A stretch of DNA of 64,000 nt from Gnetum montanum (GCA_015680685.1 MNCI01008624.1:55111-119110), one strand, 5' to 3'; positions 50,100-62,229 are shown, counted from the first letter of the stretch. Numbers and translations: made by a program. The notes: generated by a model from the sequence alone, not told the origin.

Positions 50100-50637
50100 C
50101 TGCAATCATTAAGGAAGTAAGGATTATTAAAATGTGCCTTTGAATTTTATAGCTCCCTTCCTTCCTCCTACTTTTAGTTAGACTAAGTTTTTAGTTATTA
50201 GGATTGTACTGTTAGAAAAATTTTCAGAAAGAAACCCCATAAGTGTTGATTTCTTTATAACCCTTCATAGTTATCCATTTTGTTCTTATGTATGGCTCAT
50301 AATCATTAGCATTGATTATTAAGGGAATTACTTAAGTGTTTTTGGCTTGATATTTATTAAAAAGTTTCAATTTCTCCTTCAGTCTTACCTTTAAAATACC
50401 TTTTAGGTGTTAGCAAATTTTGAAAGATTGGCTCAAAGTTTCCTCACTAGCACCCCCAAATGACTAAGATGAGCACTCTAGGATCAAATAGATTCAAAAA
50501 TCACAACTGAAGTGATAATGTACAAGTTATGGTTTGGGAAAGCTAGGAGTTCATAGCTTAGAGCATCAAAGAAAAATGCAAAAATATCCCTTAGCTCAAA
50601 TGAAGAAAATGATGAAAATTTAGCTAAGTGTCTAGGT

Positions 50638-50709
50638 ATTTATAGTTTTTGTGCATCCAATATTGGGTATTCGATAACGGTGATCCAATATTAGGGTCGC
50701 TTTGATATC
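50638..50709 (-). promoter_or_regulatory. internal U3-like promoter module of element F
   Basis: Minus strand: CCGATATCAAAG, then AATATTGG motifs including the palindrome CCAATATTGG (50657-50666), then ACTATAAATACC with TATA at 50638-50644. F's own LTR has the same combination of GATATC, CCAATAT and CTATAAATA. Confidence 0.6.
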
Positions 50710-52179
50710 GGAGGCTAAAATTTTTTAATTTTTGATGACTTTAGAGGATGAAAAATGATTCTTTTGAATGTTTAGAAGGTTTAAAGCATATTTACAGGGT
50801 CTTGAAAGTCCATAAAGAAGGAATCTCGGGTTGCGAAAGTTCATGAGTGTTGATAAGATGGATAAGAAGGGTAATGAATCCATGTTGCTAGAATGGATAG
50901 TTTGAATCATATGGAAAGTTGTTATTAATATTTTTTAATGTTGGAAGGTTCAAGATGATGTGGAATTACTTAGCAGGTATAAGATACAATAGGTATATAA
51001 GTGGATCCTCCCCAAAGCAAGCTTCATCCCTTAATACCCTTATATTAGCACACCTAAAAGTGTCCTTAAGCACTTAAGGAGTTGAATGTAATGTATAATT
51101 TTGTACCAAAACACACATGTTAGTACCACCAAATTAGGAAAATAATGCTATGTTACACAAAACTAAAAGTTATGACTATTCTTATAGTGAGATGAAATGG
51201 ACTTAGAAGGGATTGCAAAAAATGGGACATGAGGTGTCTTACCATAGGCATAATGAATTCTTATGCTTTATTAGTGGTTAAAGTAATCATTAGCCTTTTT
51301 GTGCAAGATTTAAACCAATTCCATACCACATTCCAGTGACATCACTTGGAGTACCACTATTGCAAGGAGTATCATCACTTGGTGTATTGTCCAACGGAGG
51401 AGTTTATTCATGGAACTTTTTATTTTTATATTTGTAAAAAGATGCCTACCTTCAAGCATGGGCAACATGTCTTTCTAGTGAGATGCCAAAAAATTTATTT
51501 TGTGCTCTTTTATTTTTTATTCGTGTCAACCTTACCAAAGGGCTACCTTTAGTCATGGGTAGCATGTCTTTTTAGTGAGATGGTAAGGCAACACTTATTG
51601 TACTCTTCCAATTTTTATTAGATCTAAAAGAATATAATATAACCTAAGCAATAGGATAAAACTCACAGAAGTAATCAAAGAGAGTCTACAAATATCTTTG
51701 ATGTCACACCCTTTACATTCCCACTTAGTTCTTCACTTTTTAGTCAAGGCATAATGATCACAAGTTTATTCTTAGTTGTATGATGGAAAAGAATATCATT
51801 ATGAAAATGGAGATAGCCTCTTATTAATGGAATGGATGGAAGCATGTTGTGGGCTCACTATTCAAATAATTGGTCCCTTATGACTTCATAACATAGAGAA
51901 ATCTTCACTTTATTAGACTACATCTTGCCTTATTCTTGATGTGTTTTATTAACAACCAAAATTATTTACAAAGGAAATGCAAAAATATTATGAAAAAGGT
52001 AGTAAAAATTGGGAAAAACATAAAGAACAAAAAATTATCAAAGAATGAAAAATGTTAAAGAATTGAAAAAATGTTAAAGAATACCAAACATTTAAGAAAT
52101 GAAAAGGATAAAAGAATAAGAAACTGTCAAAGAATTTGAAAAATACAAAGAAAATGGAAAATTCAATAAAGTACCTACA
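50710..52179 (-). other. non-coding centre of element F
   Basis: Contains the conserved purine block at 51000-51030 (minus) and a conserved segment near 51450-51485. No supported ORF. An A-rich stretch at 51960-52170 matches the A/T-rich leader after gag in the other elements. Confidence 0.5.
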
Positions 52180-54120
52180 GTTCTATATTGACATCCCCAC
52201 AACTATCATTAGGATCAATTAAATGAAAGATAGAACAGATAGAAGACTAGTGGGTAAATTGGGTAGACTCCTTGAAATATTTGTAATATGGTTTGACTTG
52301 TTGGATATTGATAAGGATTGGCTTATGTGAACAAGATGGGTGGTGGATATGTAAGGCACAAGATTGATAAGTGGCTTGCACAATGTATGGTCCCTCCCAA
52401 GGTGTTTGAAACTTAGCTTTTTGAGATAAATGGCTAGGATTATAATAAAGGACCTTGTCACCCGATCGCATGGTTGCATGCCTTATTCATGTATCATGCC
52501 TATTTTTGGAGTAATGCTTATGGACTTCACTACTCATGAGCACTACTAGCCTATTCTCATCTAAAGGATTTAAGTTCATAAGATGTTCCTTTTGGGCTAA
52601 GCTTAGATCAAGGTTAAGTTCACTGGTAGTAGCTAATGTGTGAAGCTCTGCCTAGATTGGACACATTGGCAACTTGCCATAAACTAACTTGTATGATGTG
52701 TATCCTATAGGTAATTTCTAGGATTTCCTTTAGGCCCATAGAGCATCTTTAAGTTTAGTGCTCCAGTCCCTTCTAAACCTACTAACCATCATAGTAAGTA
52801 TTCTAGTAATTTTATGATTAGTTACTTCAGCTTGACCATTTACTTGGGGATGATATGGTGTTATTAGCTTATGGTTCACCCAAAGTTGTTGCATGAGCTT
52901 CTTAAATGTAGCATCAGTGAAGTGAGTCACATTATGTAATATAAGTATTCTTGGTACTCCAAATCTATTCACCATGTGTTGTTAAAAAAATTTGCAAGCA
53001 ATATTTTTTGTATAGTCTTTTACTACTATTGCCTCTACTCACTTTGTGCAGTAATCCATAATCATAATAACATATGCTTTTCCATATGATATCAGTTGAA
53101 TGGAACCCATAAAATCAATTACCCATATGTCAAAAAGTTCCAATGGTTGTATCCATTGTTATGGCTCTTCATATCTAGCTATAATTCCTCCATCTCTTTG
53201 GTAGTGCTCATAGGATTATGCAAAAGTATGGGCATCTTAGAACAAGATAGGCCAAAGGTAGCTTGCCATTAGTAGTTTGAGTGTCGTTTTGCATCCTACA
53301 TAGTGGTCACTACATGGGCCTTCATGGACATCTTGTAAGACTCTTTTTTGGTCACATTTTGACACAAATCATCTAATGAGCCCATATGCACAAATCTTGT
53401 ATAAATTTCCATTGATCTCCATATATCTCTTTGCTCTATGAAGGAATTGTTCACATTGTTTCTTACACCGTTCAATAAGAAGTTCTTGTATTAATAGATA
53501 AGTCAAATATTCTATGGTCCATGGCTTCCCTATTGAATTGATAGACTTCACCGTTTTGTAAAATAGATTCTCATCAAGAAATTAGTTTGATAAAGGTTCT
53601 ACTTAATCCTCAAAATATCATTTCAACCTTAAGAGATGACTAGATACCATTGTTTCCTTTTTGTCGATCATCATGATGTAAAATTCTTGAAGAATCACAA
53701 GCCATCTTATCACTTTGGGACTAGCTGCTAGTTTATTCATAATAAATCAGATGGAACTATGACTAGTGTGGACATAGATTTGGTACCTGAACACATAATT
53801 TCTAAACGTTTCAAGCACATACACCATGGTCATTATCTCCTTTTCAATTATAGTGTAGTTTAATTGTGCTCTAGTGATGCTTTTGCTAGTGTAGTGTATG
53901 TAGTATGGTCTCTTTTGATCATCTAATTATGTGAGTACTACACCAAGAGCATAGTTAGAAGCATCAATCATGATATGAAAAAGGTCTTGACAAATCTAAA
54001 GCTTTTAGGATTAGTGTCTCTACTAATTTAAGCTTCAAATGCCTTTTCACATGACTTGGTTCACTCAAAGGATACATCCTTATTTGTGAGTTCTACAAGT
54101 AGTTTGTGTGGATCATTGAA
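52180..54120 (-). pseudogene. pol remnant of element F: RNase H and integrase
   Basis: Read on the minus strand from 54120: RNase H pieces (LTNKDVSFEW, QLNYT, ending in an RWL-LQEF-like block), a linker, an integrase zinc-binding-like region (KTTLKLL, DAH), the catalytic core with IDFMG (first Asp) near 53110, RFGVPRILILHNVTHF at about 52930-52975, and YHPQVNGQAEVTNHKI with the catalytic Glu. Then come DALWA, YGK and a C-terminal basic part (52247-52471). The second catalytic Asp, normally DNGTHF or DGGTHF, is His. YGK plus FMG are typical of Athila/Tat-type integrases. Multiple stops and frameshifts. Confidence 0.8.
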
Positions 54121-55255
54121 CTTAGAAGGGAGGGATGAATAAGTTTCCAAATCAAAACCTAAATAAACAAAGCACACATAAAAATTTACGTGGTTTACAA
54201 ACTTGGGTACTCCACACTTAGAGGATAGATCACTAGCACACCTCCAAAATTTGTTGCTTTCAAAATGTGTTGGAAGGGTCCACAACCTGTATAGTCTTCA
54301 AGCCCCACTCTAGAGTGTTGTACCACAATAATAATCACTCAACCTCGCAAGATCCCATTAGGCTTGAAAATGTGGTTTCAAGGCTTCCACAACCTTTACA
54401 ATCTTGAGCTCCACATCGGAGTGTTATATTGCAACACCAACAACTCAATCCTGTAGGATCCCAACAAGCTCAAGCACATCAACCCTATAGGATAGTAAGA
54501 ACAAGAAATACAAGGAATGATTGCAACTCAATTTGGTAATCCTTGTATAGTTAGGTACAACACATTTTACAAAGCCAAAATGATTAGATGATGAAGAACA
54601 ACAAAGAATTTAATGATTAAAAATGATTGTAGAATAAATACAATAATTCTTGCACATTTCCCAATGCACATGAAGTCTTCTTATAGTTGTCGTGTTGCTA
54701 AATCCTTCTCAAAACTTGTGCAACAACTAGCTAATAGTCACTAATGGTTGTGAAAAATGTCTTTCTCATTTCTAAGATGTCTTTTTAAATTTTCCTTCAA
54801 ATCTAGGAAGACTTGGTTATTTCCTTAAAGATGTCTTTCTAAAGTCTCTACTCTAGAAGACATCTTTGTTTCTTGAAAGATGTCTTTCTAAAGTCTCTAC
54901 TCTAGAAGACATCTTTTACTTTTGGAAGATGTCTTTCTAGACTTGGTCTACAATTTGTAAAGAAGTCTTTGCCTCATGAAAGATGTCTTTGGCTAGGGGA
55001 AGACTTTTTTTTTCTGAAGACATCTTTTTGAATTTTCTCCCAAATCTTCCAAGACATATCCTACTTTCTAGAGACATCTTTCTTCATCTTTCTTTGTGTT
55101 TTGAATGCATTATTCCTTGTCCATAGCTTTTGCTTAATCCAAGTTCTTGTCCTACAAGCACAAAAACTTCACACATATACAAAAAAACTTGTTTTCCATT
55201 TTTCTTAATGTTTTGACATACCAAAACCAAAAGGTCCATAATCTCCCCCTTTTTG
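54121..55255 (-). repeat. Copia-like LTR remnant with polypurine tract
   Basis: On the minus strand CCAAAAAGGGGGAGATTATGG (55233-55255 region) resembles the AAAAAGGGGGAGAT tract found before the 3' LTR of many plant Ty1/Copia elements (SIRE-like), with a related purine run near 55310-55325. The LTR would extend left from there and contains AAGATGTCTTT/AAAGACATCTT arrays at 54765-55085. No RT was seen, so class is inferred from the tract and layout. Confidence 0.45.
54827..54916 (+). repeat. 41-bp direct repeat with inverted ends
   Basis: Two copies (54827-54867 and 54876-54916). Each begins AAAGATGTCTT and ends AAGACATCTTT, an 11-bp perfect inverted repeat. Further single AAGATGTCTT or AAGACATC motifs occur up to 55085. 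Confidence 0.85.
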
Positions 55256-56342
55256 GTAATGACCAAAAGTTAAGAAAATGGGTTAGCCTTGTCCCAATAA
55301 TAACACATTTTACATCTTCCCCTTTTGGCATGACCAAAAAGGTCAACCCTATAGATATATATCAATATATATATTCATAATTATCATAAAAGATATTTTA
55401 AGAAAATCATAAAGACATATAAAGCTCTATGGCAGCTAGGGATTAGGATGAGGATGGAGGAGCAATAGGACATGAGGCAAGTAAAAAGAAAGGTAGAATA
55501 AAAAGCAATAGACCACACACATATAACTAGGAGACACACCATCTATTCATAACCATCTACAAAATGTGTTACATCAAACTAGCCATAAGCATCTTGGAGT
55601 ACAACTATTCACATATTAATCACATATGTGCAAAATCCCAAAATCACATATGTAAGAGCCATAAAATGTCTCATCCTTTTTTATCACCAAATGGAGAGAA
55701 CAAACATCTTGCTAAGGTCTTAGTCACTAACCTTGATAGCATCTTCAAATTTAGAATCCACCATTACTCAAGGTGGATGACAAGTCTCCTCCTCATCGTC
55801 ATCACTACTAGTGCTGGGATGGCTAGATTTTTGAATGTCCTCATCTAAGGACTCAACTCACTGCATTGGAGCCCACTGAGAACAAAGCTTTACTGGAAAC
55901 TAAGAAGAAGCTGGTGGAGCTAATGGAGTTGGTGGCTACTAACTGAGTATCCATTAGGATGTGGTTTCAAAATTGCTTTCCATAGCACATTTCTCAAAAG
56001 AGCTATGAGCATCAACATGAGATGGAGTAGTAGAAGTAAGAGGAACTAGAATATGGTGCTCAAGCTATGACATGGAAGCATGATGTTCCCCATGAACACT
56101 AGCTAGAGATGCCTCTAGCTTAGAATCTAACTCCATCCCTGAGTTGTATGTGCATGAGGGGCCTACTATTGAAGAATGGCGTGGAGGAACAGAGCATCAT
56201 CCTCACTATTAGAGATGGGAGGAGTAGTGACCACCTCAAATACCTACTAATTAGAGGAAGGAGAAATTGCAACCTCATCTAAGTTCTTACACAAGTAAGA
56301 GAGGTTCTTACCAAGCTTCCCAATGGCTCGAGAAATGGATCT
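55256..56342. other. unclassified remnant, possibly internal Copia-like sequence
   Basis: No secure coding region. On the minus strand near 56250-56340 an open stretch reads KLGKNLSYLCKNLDEV and becomes broken further on. It lies on the internal side of the Copia-like polypurine tract. Confidence 0.3.
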
Positions 56343-57105
56343 AAATTTTTTTATGGGATGTTATTCATCAAGGTCTTCCAATCAACATTCGTCTTAAATA
56401 TATGAGAAATATTTCTCATGAATGTCCTCTTTGTAGAAGTGAATACTCATTTTCTTATATATTTTTAAACATCTTATTACTCAACATGCTTGGAAATGAA
56501 CATTTAGAATTTTTAACAACTTTTAACTAAGCATCAATGAAACCATTCTTGGTTATTAGCATTTGGAATTATCTTCGACCCCTTATTCTCTACTCCATTT
56601 AAAAGCTTTGATTTGTAGTTATTTTCCAACAAAAAAAGCATAACTATGACCTCCCTTTAGGTGTCAGATACTATATTTTCAAAAATGTCACCTTTTAAGG
56701 ACAACTTCAAGGCAAAAGGCTTCTAGTGAAAAGTTGAACAATTAATTTATTTTTTACAATATTAATTTCTTTTTGTTTTGGAAGATTAAGGATGGAAAGC
56801 TTTCAAATTTTGTTGCTATTTATTCTTTATCTTTTATTGATGTATTCTTTTTCCTTGAGAGAGTTTTCTCATTCTCTTTATAAGAAATCCCTTATTCGGA
56901 AGTAAAAACTTGTGAGGGCACTTTTGAATAAGGGCAAGGCTTGATCTTTTTCCTATCCTATAGGGAAGGGCTTGTAGGATTGGTTGTAAGGATGAATACC
57001 TAAAAAGGAATCCCTGAAACCATTGGGCTTTTTCTTTAGACTATCTCTTCAATGATCTAATGTACTCTAATATTTTTTTAATATTATTATTAATTTTTTT
57101 TTGGA
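56343..57105 (+). pseudogene. LINE C-terminal part with zinc-binding RT motif and 3' end
   Basis: LWDVIHQGLPINIRLK followed by CPLCRSE matches the zinc-binding segment (zf-RVT type) at the C-terminus of plant L1-type LINE ORF2. It breaks down after about 56600; a non-coding 3' part ends in a T-rich stretch near 57105. Same orientation as the RT fragment at 44893-46278, so both may be one LINE split by F and the Copia-like remnant. A second copy of its 3' end is at 63700-64000. Confidence 0.75.
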
Positions 57106-57344
57106 TATGACATCCTCCTAGTTAAGTTGTTATCATAGTTATAGTTCTTCCAAACATTTCATAGTTAAGTCATCAACATAGTCATTGATGATCTCAAATT
57201 TTGTCTATAAAGATGCAAATCATGATGTGGTCATAACTTAATTTTGTATTTTTAAGGTAAAAGGAGATCTTAGTGTAACAGAAGCTACCCCAAGGTATCA
57301 TAAAAGTGGAATATTACTAGTATTCAAGATTTATCTAAATTTGA
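57106..57344. other. unassigned spacer between LINE and element E
   Basis: No gene or repeat recognised. Confidence 0.4.
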
Positions 57345-57362
57345 TGATATCATGTCCCATCA
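57345..57362 (-). repeat. 3' LTR stub of element E
   Basis: Minus strand TGATGGGACATGATATC directly after GTGGGGGTA; it corresponds to the start of the 5' LTR (TGATGGGACGCGATATTG) and then stops. Confidence 0.7.
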
Positions 57363-57407
57363 TACCCCCACGATTGAATGAAAACTCGTCCTCGAGTCAC
57401 AAAATGA

Positions 57408-57574
57408 TCTTCTTCCTACCCGGACTGTACGGTAGGAGGATCTTCTTGATGAACATTGAATGATTGTTCCTCCTATTCTGCATGTTGTCCGGTAGGATCT
57501 TCTCTTCCAACTCTCCGAGCTCGTTCGATCACACCTTGAGCAGGACCTTCCTGTTATTCGCATTTCGGGGCCAT
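57408..57574 (-). pseudogene. ORF2 start of element E (truncated)
   Basis: ATG 57572-57574 (MAPKCE) and the first part of ORF2 up to about 57408, where the sequence jumps to the region before the polypurine tract. Nearly all of the ORF2 domain is deleted. TACTAAC (57597-57603) and TGATTGCAG (ending 57575) precede the ATG. Confidence 0.7.
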
Positions 57575-57603
57575 CTGCAATCACATGGGACCAATTGTTA
57601 GTA

Positions 57604-59321
57604 AGGTTGTTACCAAAGTTAGGTTATACCTTACTACTTTCCTTAATAAATTTACTTTATTTCTGTGTGATGATAATTATTGGAAGAACATGTCCCCAAA
57701 ATATTATAATGTTGAGTCATCTTTGCTTAGGTGGTTTCCAAATTTAATTTTCTGGTATAGCTAAGAGGATGAAATTGTTTTTGACACACTCTATTCTTAA
57801 TTTGAGAACTAATTACCCTTAAAGATGTCCTTCGGGTGATGATGAATTTCAAAAAATTTATGCACTCTATTTGACATGTGCCTCCTCCCCCACGACTAAG
57901 CTGAACACTCTAGGTTCAAGTTCAAACGAAATGAAAATCGGAGTACCAGCGAGCGAGTTAGGGATATGAAAGCAAGGGATGCACAATCGCAAGTCATAGA
58001 GAGAAATTTGAAAAACTTTCCCTGCGTGAATAGTTGCAAATAATGTTGATTAGCATAGGGGGGTCATGTATATATATTTTTATTGAAGTTAGGGCACTTA
58101 GAGAATGTACCAAATTTTTAATATTTCTTTGAAATTAAACAATATAAACTAAGGACATCTGAACGATTGTTAAAGGGTTCTAGGGTAATTCAACTAGTTT
58201 TGAAGGCACGAAAATTATGATGGTGTGGAATTTATCAATAAGGACCTTAGATGGTAGAGAAAAAGGCTATGTGATGGTAATAAGGGAAAGAAAATTATGA
58301 AAAATTAAGCTAAGGGTAAGAAATTATGTGTTCTAGCTAGAGAATTAATGAAGATTACAACAAAATTACACAAGTGGGTCCTCCCCAAAGCAGGTATCAA
58401 CCTATTATGCCCTTGTGTGATCACATTTAAAGTATCCGTGGGCACTAGAAGGGTTAAATGTAATATACACTAACTCCACAAAACACACACATATAAATAT
58501 CACTGGAATGAGATGAAAATTTTATGCTACATGGGACACGAGCTACAATTACATGAACAGTGAGATGAAATGAACTATAGAAAGGGATCGTAGAGATTGG
58601 GACATGAGGTAGCTAATCCAGGGTATAATGAATCCTGTGTGTAAGCATGATTAACGTGTCATTAACCCATCATTCCAAGATCAAGACCAAGTCCATTCCT
58701 CTAAACAGTGACATTGCATTGTTTCATCCCATGATGGACAACTATGAGAGTGCCATAACAACAAGGCGTACGATCAATTGGCGTTTAGTACAAGGGAGGA
58801 GTGATTTTTGTTTTATGGCACTTTGTTTTTCTTTTCTTTCTCTTTTTCTTTTCTTTTTTTCTGTTCACTTTACTGAATCTAGAGAAGTCGCCAACCTTCA
58901 GGCATGGGTGCATGTCTTTCCAGTGGGACCCCCTCGAACAGCTTTTGATTTTCAAGTGCCCTTTTGATTACTCTTACTCCCATTTTTCGTTAGATCTACA
59001 AGGATCTTAGTACAACCAAGTTACATGATAACATCCACAGATGTCACCAAAGAGAATCCACAAGTTCCCTTGATGTCACACCCTAACCATCCCTCTTGGT
59101 CCATCCTTCTTCATTCTGGGTACAATGACACAAATTTAATTTTAAGTTTTAGAAATTTCAAGAATGTCATTGTACCCTCGAACAGAACATCTTATTTGTA
59201 GAGTGGATGAATGGGTGTAATGGGCTCACTGTTCCAAAATAATTGACCACTCATGACTTAATAACATAAAACACACCTCAACCAACAATCCACATGAGTG
59301 TTTTATTCGTAGATGAGATTA
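57604..59321 (-). other. non-coding centre of element E
   Basis: Includes the purine block at 58373-58396 and a TATA-like stretch near 58065-58080, but the GATATC palindromes expected upstream of it are missing, apparently by deletion. No supported ORF. Confidence 0.55.
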
Positions 59322-59525
59322 NNNNNNNNNNNNNNNNNNNNNNNNNNNNNNNNNNNNNNNNNNNNNNNNNNNNNNNNNNNNNNNNNNNNNNNNNNNNNNN
59401 NNNNNNNNNNNNNNNNNNNNNNNNNNNNNNNNNNNNNNNNNNNNNNNNNNNNNNNNNNNNNNNNNNNNNNNNNNNNNNNNNNNNNNNNNNNNNNNNNNNN
59501 NNNNNNNNNNNNNNNNNNNNNNNNN
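59322..59525. other. assembly gap (204 N)
   Basis: Run of N covering the end of gag and the start of the centre of element E. Confidence 0.95.
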
Positions 59526-61188
59526 GGTTCGAAGGTAAGGGTGCACCACAATGTGGGACTTGTGCTAGGTTGGAAGATGCAGTGGCCTCTGAATTATGTT
59601 GTCCCTTCCTACGGCTGTGTTTAAAGAAAGGACGCCTTTGATGTTGTTGAGGTTGCTCATTGCTATTGGTAGCAGTAGCACAAGTGTTGTTCGTGGGTTG
59701 TTGCGCTGGCACAAACACCTTAGGAATAGTTGGTGGCATTGTGGAAGGAGGGAAAGGATAAGAATGTTGAAAGTTAGGAGGAATGTAAGGTGCATAAGGT
59801 GGTGGTTGTGTTGGAGGCATTAGTTGATAGTATTGTGGAGAATAATATCATGGTGAGATAGAGTATGGTGGCCCGATTGAAGAAACGGGATGTTGAACGT
59901 GATAAGCATTTGGATTAGAAAAATATGAAGGGTGCCTCAAGTCTAAGGGTGGTTTCCCCCACAACTGGGATTGTTTCCACCATGGTCTAACATAGTATCT
60001 CTGTACAAACTCTGGATGTAGTGTGTTTCCCCAATGCTCATGTAGATGTAAAAATATTGGGCATTGGCCCTTGGGGTGATCGTACAGGCATATGTTGCAT
60101 TCATTTGTAGGATTGGCAGTTAAGCACTTATTCTCTTTATTTTTTTTTTCTGAATGTCTACTATTATTTCATACTTCTTGAATTGTTAAAACTCTATCTC
60201 CAATATTGTTGATATATCCTCCACACTTTTGATACATCCATTCCAACATCTTGTTGACCTTTGCCTCAGCTTCTTCTAACGATTGTTGTATTGGCAAAGA
60301 GGATGTTTCCACTTTAAGATTTATTGATCTCTCCTTGTTATGATCATGGACCTTTGTTGAGTTAATTTTTTGGTCCTATTGATGTTTTTCAACACTATCC
60401 CATCTAGCTAATTCTCCTTCTTCTTTTGCTACCCGCTTAATAAGCTCTTGGATTTGATGGGTTTGTAGGTTATATAGTTGACCTCGAGCATACGTGCCTA
60501 AAGTCTCTCTTGTTTCATTACGTAGCCCATCAATGATATGGTACATTAGCCTTTCCTTGAAAAACCCATGGCCTGGACAGTTGATTAATAGTGAATAATA
60601 TCTTTCTAAGGCCATGTCCAAGGGTTCATGTTTTGCTTGTTTCCATCCTTGGATTTGTTTCCTCAAGGCTGACACTCTTGTGTAGGTTTGATATTTTTTG
60701 TTAAAGACTTCTACCATTGTTGACCAGCGTCATATTGAATTTGGTTTTAATGATCTATACCATACTTTAGCTTGGTCAACGAGTATCATAGGAAAGAGCT
60801 TAAGTTTTTGCCAGCCATTATCAATATTGTTCCATGTGCAGGCATCGTAGAAGGCTAGTAAATGTTGATACGGATCTAAGTCATAGCCCCCTAAAAACTT
60901 TGGAAATTTATTTAAATCGAGCCTGGATAGTCAGCTCTCTTTCTGATGCCTACATGAGATTTGAACAGCCTCTTGTATTTGCGATAGGGTTGTAGTGGCC
61001 AGTGGCGGTTCATCGTCATCGAATAACTTATGTCTTTGTGTGTTGCGATGACATTGTTTTTGTTCATCTTTATAGGAAACTCCCACTTAAAGTTGTATAC
61101 TCCAATCTTCATCGTCATATAATTCGTTAGTTCTCCAATGAATTTCCTCACTAAGTGTGGCGTTATTGTTATCTTGTAGGAGAGACAT
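59526..61188 (-). pseudogene. gag polyprotein of element E (broken, C-end in gap)
   Basis: ATG at 61186-61188 (MSLLQD). Best preserved gag: open 60376-60717 with FNKKYQTYTRVSALRKQI, MALERYYSLL and MYHIIDGLRNETRETLG. Intact zinc knuckle CNICLYDHPKGQC near 60075-60115, C-X2-C-X3-H-X4-C, one residue shorter between the second Cys and His than the usual C-X2-C-X4-H-X4-C. Pro-rich tail 59565-59820. A few stops remain. Confidence 0.85.
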
Positions 61189-61313
61189 TGTTGTGAAGTT
61201 GTGTGTGAATTATGTGTGACTTGTTAATAATTATTTCTTCTTTCTAAGAGATGCATCATTAAGTTCTTTACAGCAACCTTGAATGATATAACTAATCTAG
61301 ATAACTAGCACCG

Positions 61314-61331
61314 TCCCCGGCAACGGCGCCA
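61314..61331 (-). other. primer binding site, perfect tRNA-Asp complement
   Basis: Minus strand TGGCGCCGTTGCCGGGGA, one base after the LTR. It is complementary to the 3' end of plant tRNA-Asp(GUC) including CCA, as known from memory. tRNA-Asp priming is typical of Athila-type plant Gypsy elements. Confidence 0.9.
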
Positions 61332-61683
61332 ATAATGAGCGGCGAGGTACCCATATGCTCAACCATACGAATACGAGTGTTTTCACGTGTGATCTAGTCA
61401 AACTCCGTAGAAGGACTAGTTGTGGCACCTAGACAGTTAACCTTAGGTCGCAGTGTGTTGTCTTCCCACCTAGACTAGTATTTATCATTTGTCACGTATG
61501 GTTTAGTCCAGAGTGAGGTGTATGATGTGTTCCTAATTCTATGCTACTCCTGATGGCAGTGGAAAATAAGACTAACTAAGATAAGCTAAGAGGGAAAGGG
61601 TAAGAGAATCTATTCTAGCCTAAGTGCGACGAGCAACCGATTCCTTGATCAACTGTACACATCTTAGACTTCATGCACGACTA

Positions 61684-61804
61684 CCACTGGGACTACCAAG
61701 CGCAGGTCCTAGGTATGCCACTGGGATTACCAAGCGCAAATCCCAAATACGCCACTGGGATTACCAAGCGCAGATCCTGGCTACGCCACTGGGCTACCAA
61801 GTAG
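61684..61804 (-). repeat. 34-bp tandem repeat in LTR E, three and a half copies
   Basis: Units at 61684-61717, 61718-61751 and 61752-61785 plus a partial copy start CCACTGGGATTACCAAGCG. In the other LTRs the related TTGGTAATCCCAGTRG motif occurs two or three times less regularly. Confidence 0.85.
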
Positions 61805-62229
61805 TCACACTTAAATGCTCATAACCAAGTCGTGCTCGTTCCACTTCTAGGAGTTGAGGGTGAGAGACTAATCGCGATGAGCAACTGATTCCTTGACTAA
61901 CCGTACACATTTGTAAATGCTCGTAATCAAGTCGTACTCACACCATGCTACGAAAGCAATAAATAACATTAAATAAATAACAAATAAATAAATTAAGTGA
62001 ATGCTGCAATGATGAAGTAATCTCGATCTTTATTGCCGGTCATGTGCATGTCCAAGTACGTCACACTTGAATAAAGACACCATACAACTACATTCACCAC
62101 ACTGCGGGCAGACACTGGAAAAATAAACTAACTCTGGAGGGATCAAACTGCCAGAGTTTCACTATAATCTAACTGGGATCTCGAATAAGGGAGAGCTACT
62201 TCTTATTTATAGACATTACAGCGGACTAC

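Larger units (their letters stand above)
46279..54120 (-). mobile_element. element F: family member that retains pol remains, truncated at 5' end
   Basis: 3' LTR 46279-47173, ORF2 47381-50099, non-coding centre with internal promoter and purine block, and pol remnants from RNase H through integrase at 52180-54120, all on the minus strand. Gag, primer site and 5' LTR are missing; a Copia-like remnant abuts at about 54120. It shows that ORF2 lies downstream of pol, in the env position, in a member that still carries pol. It is inserted in a LINE. Confidence 0.8.

Noticed and set aside
61684-61804. Regular repeats suggesting a CRISPR array
   Set aside because: Units are adjacent with no unique spacers and lie in a plant LTR.
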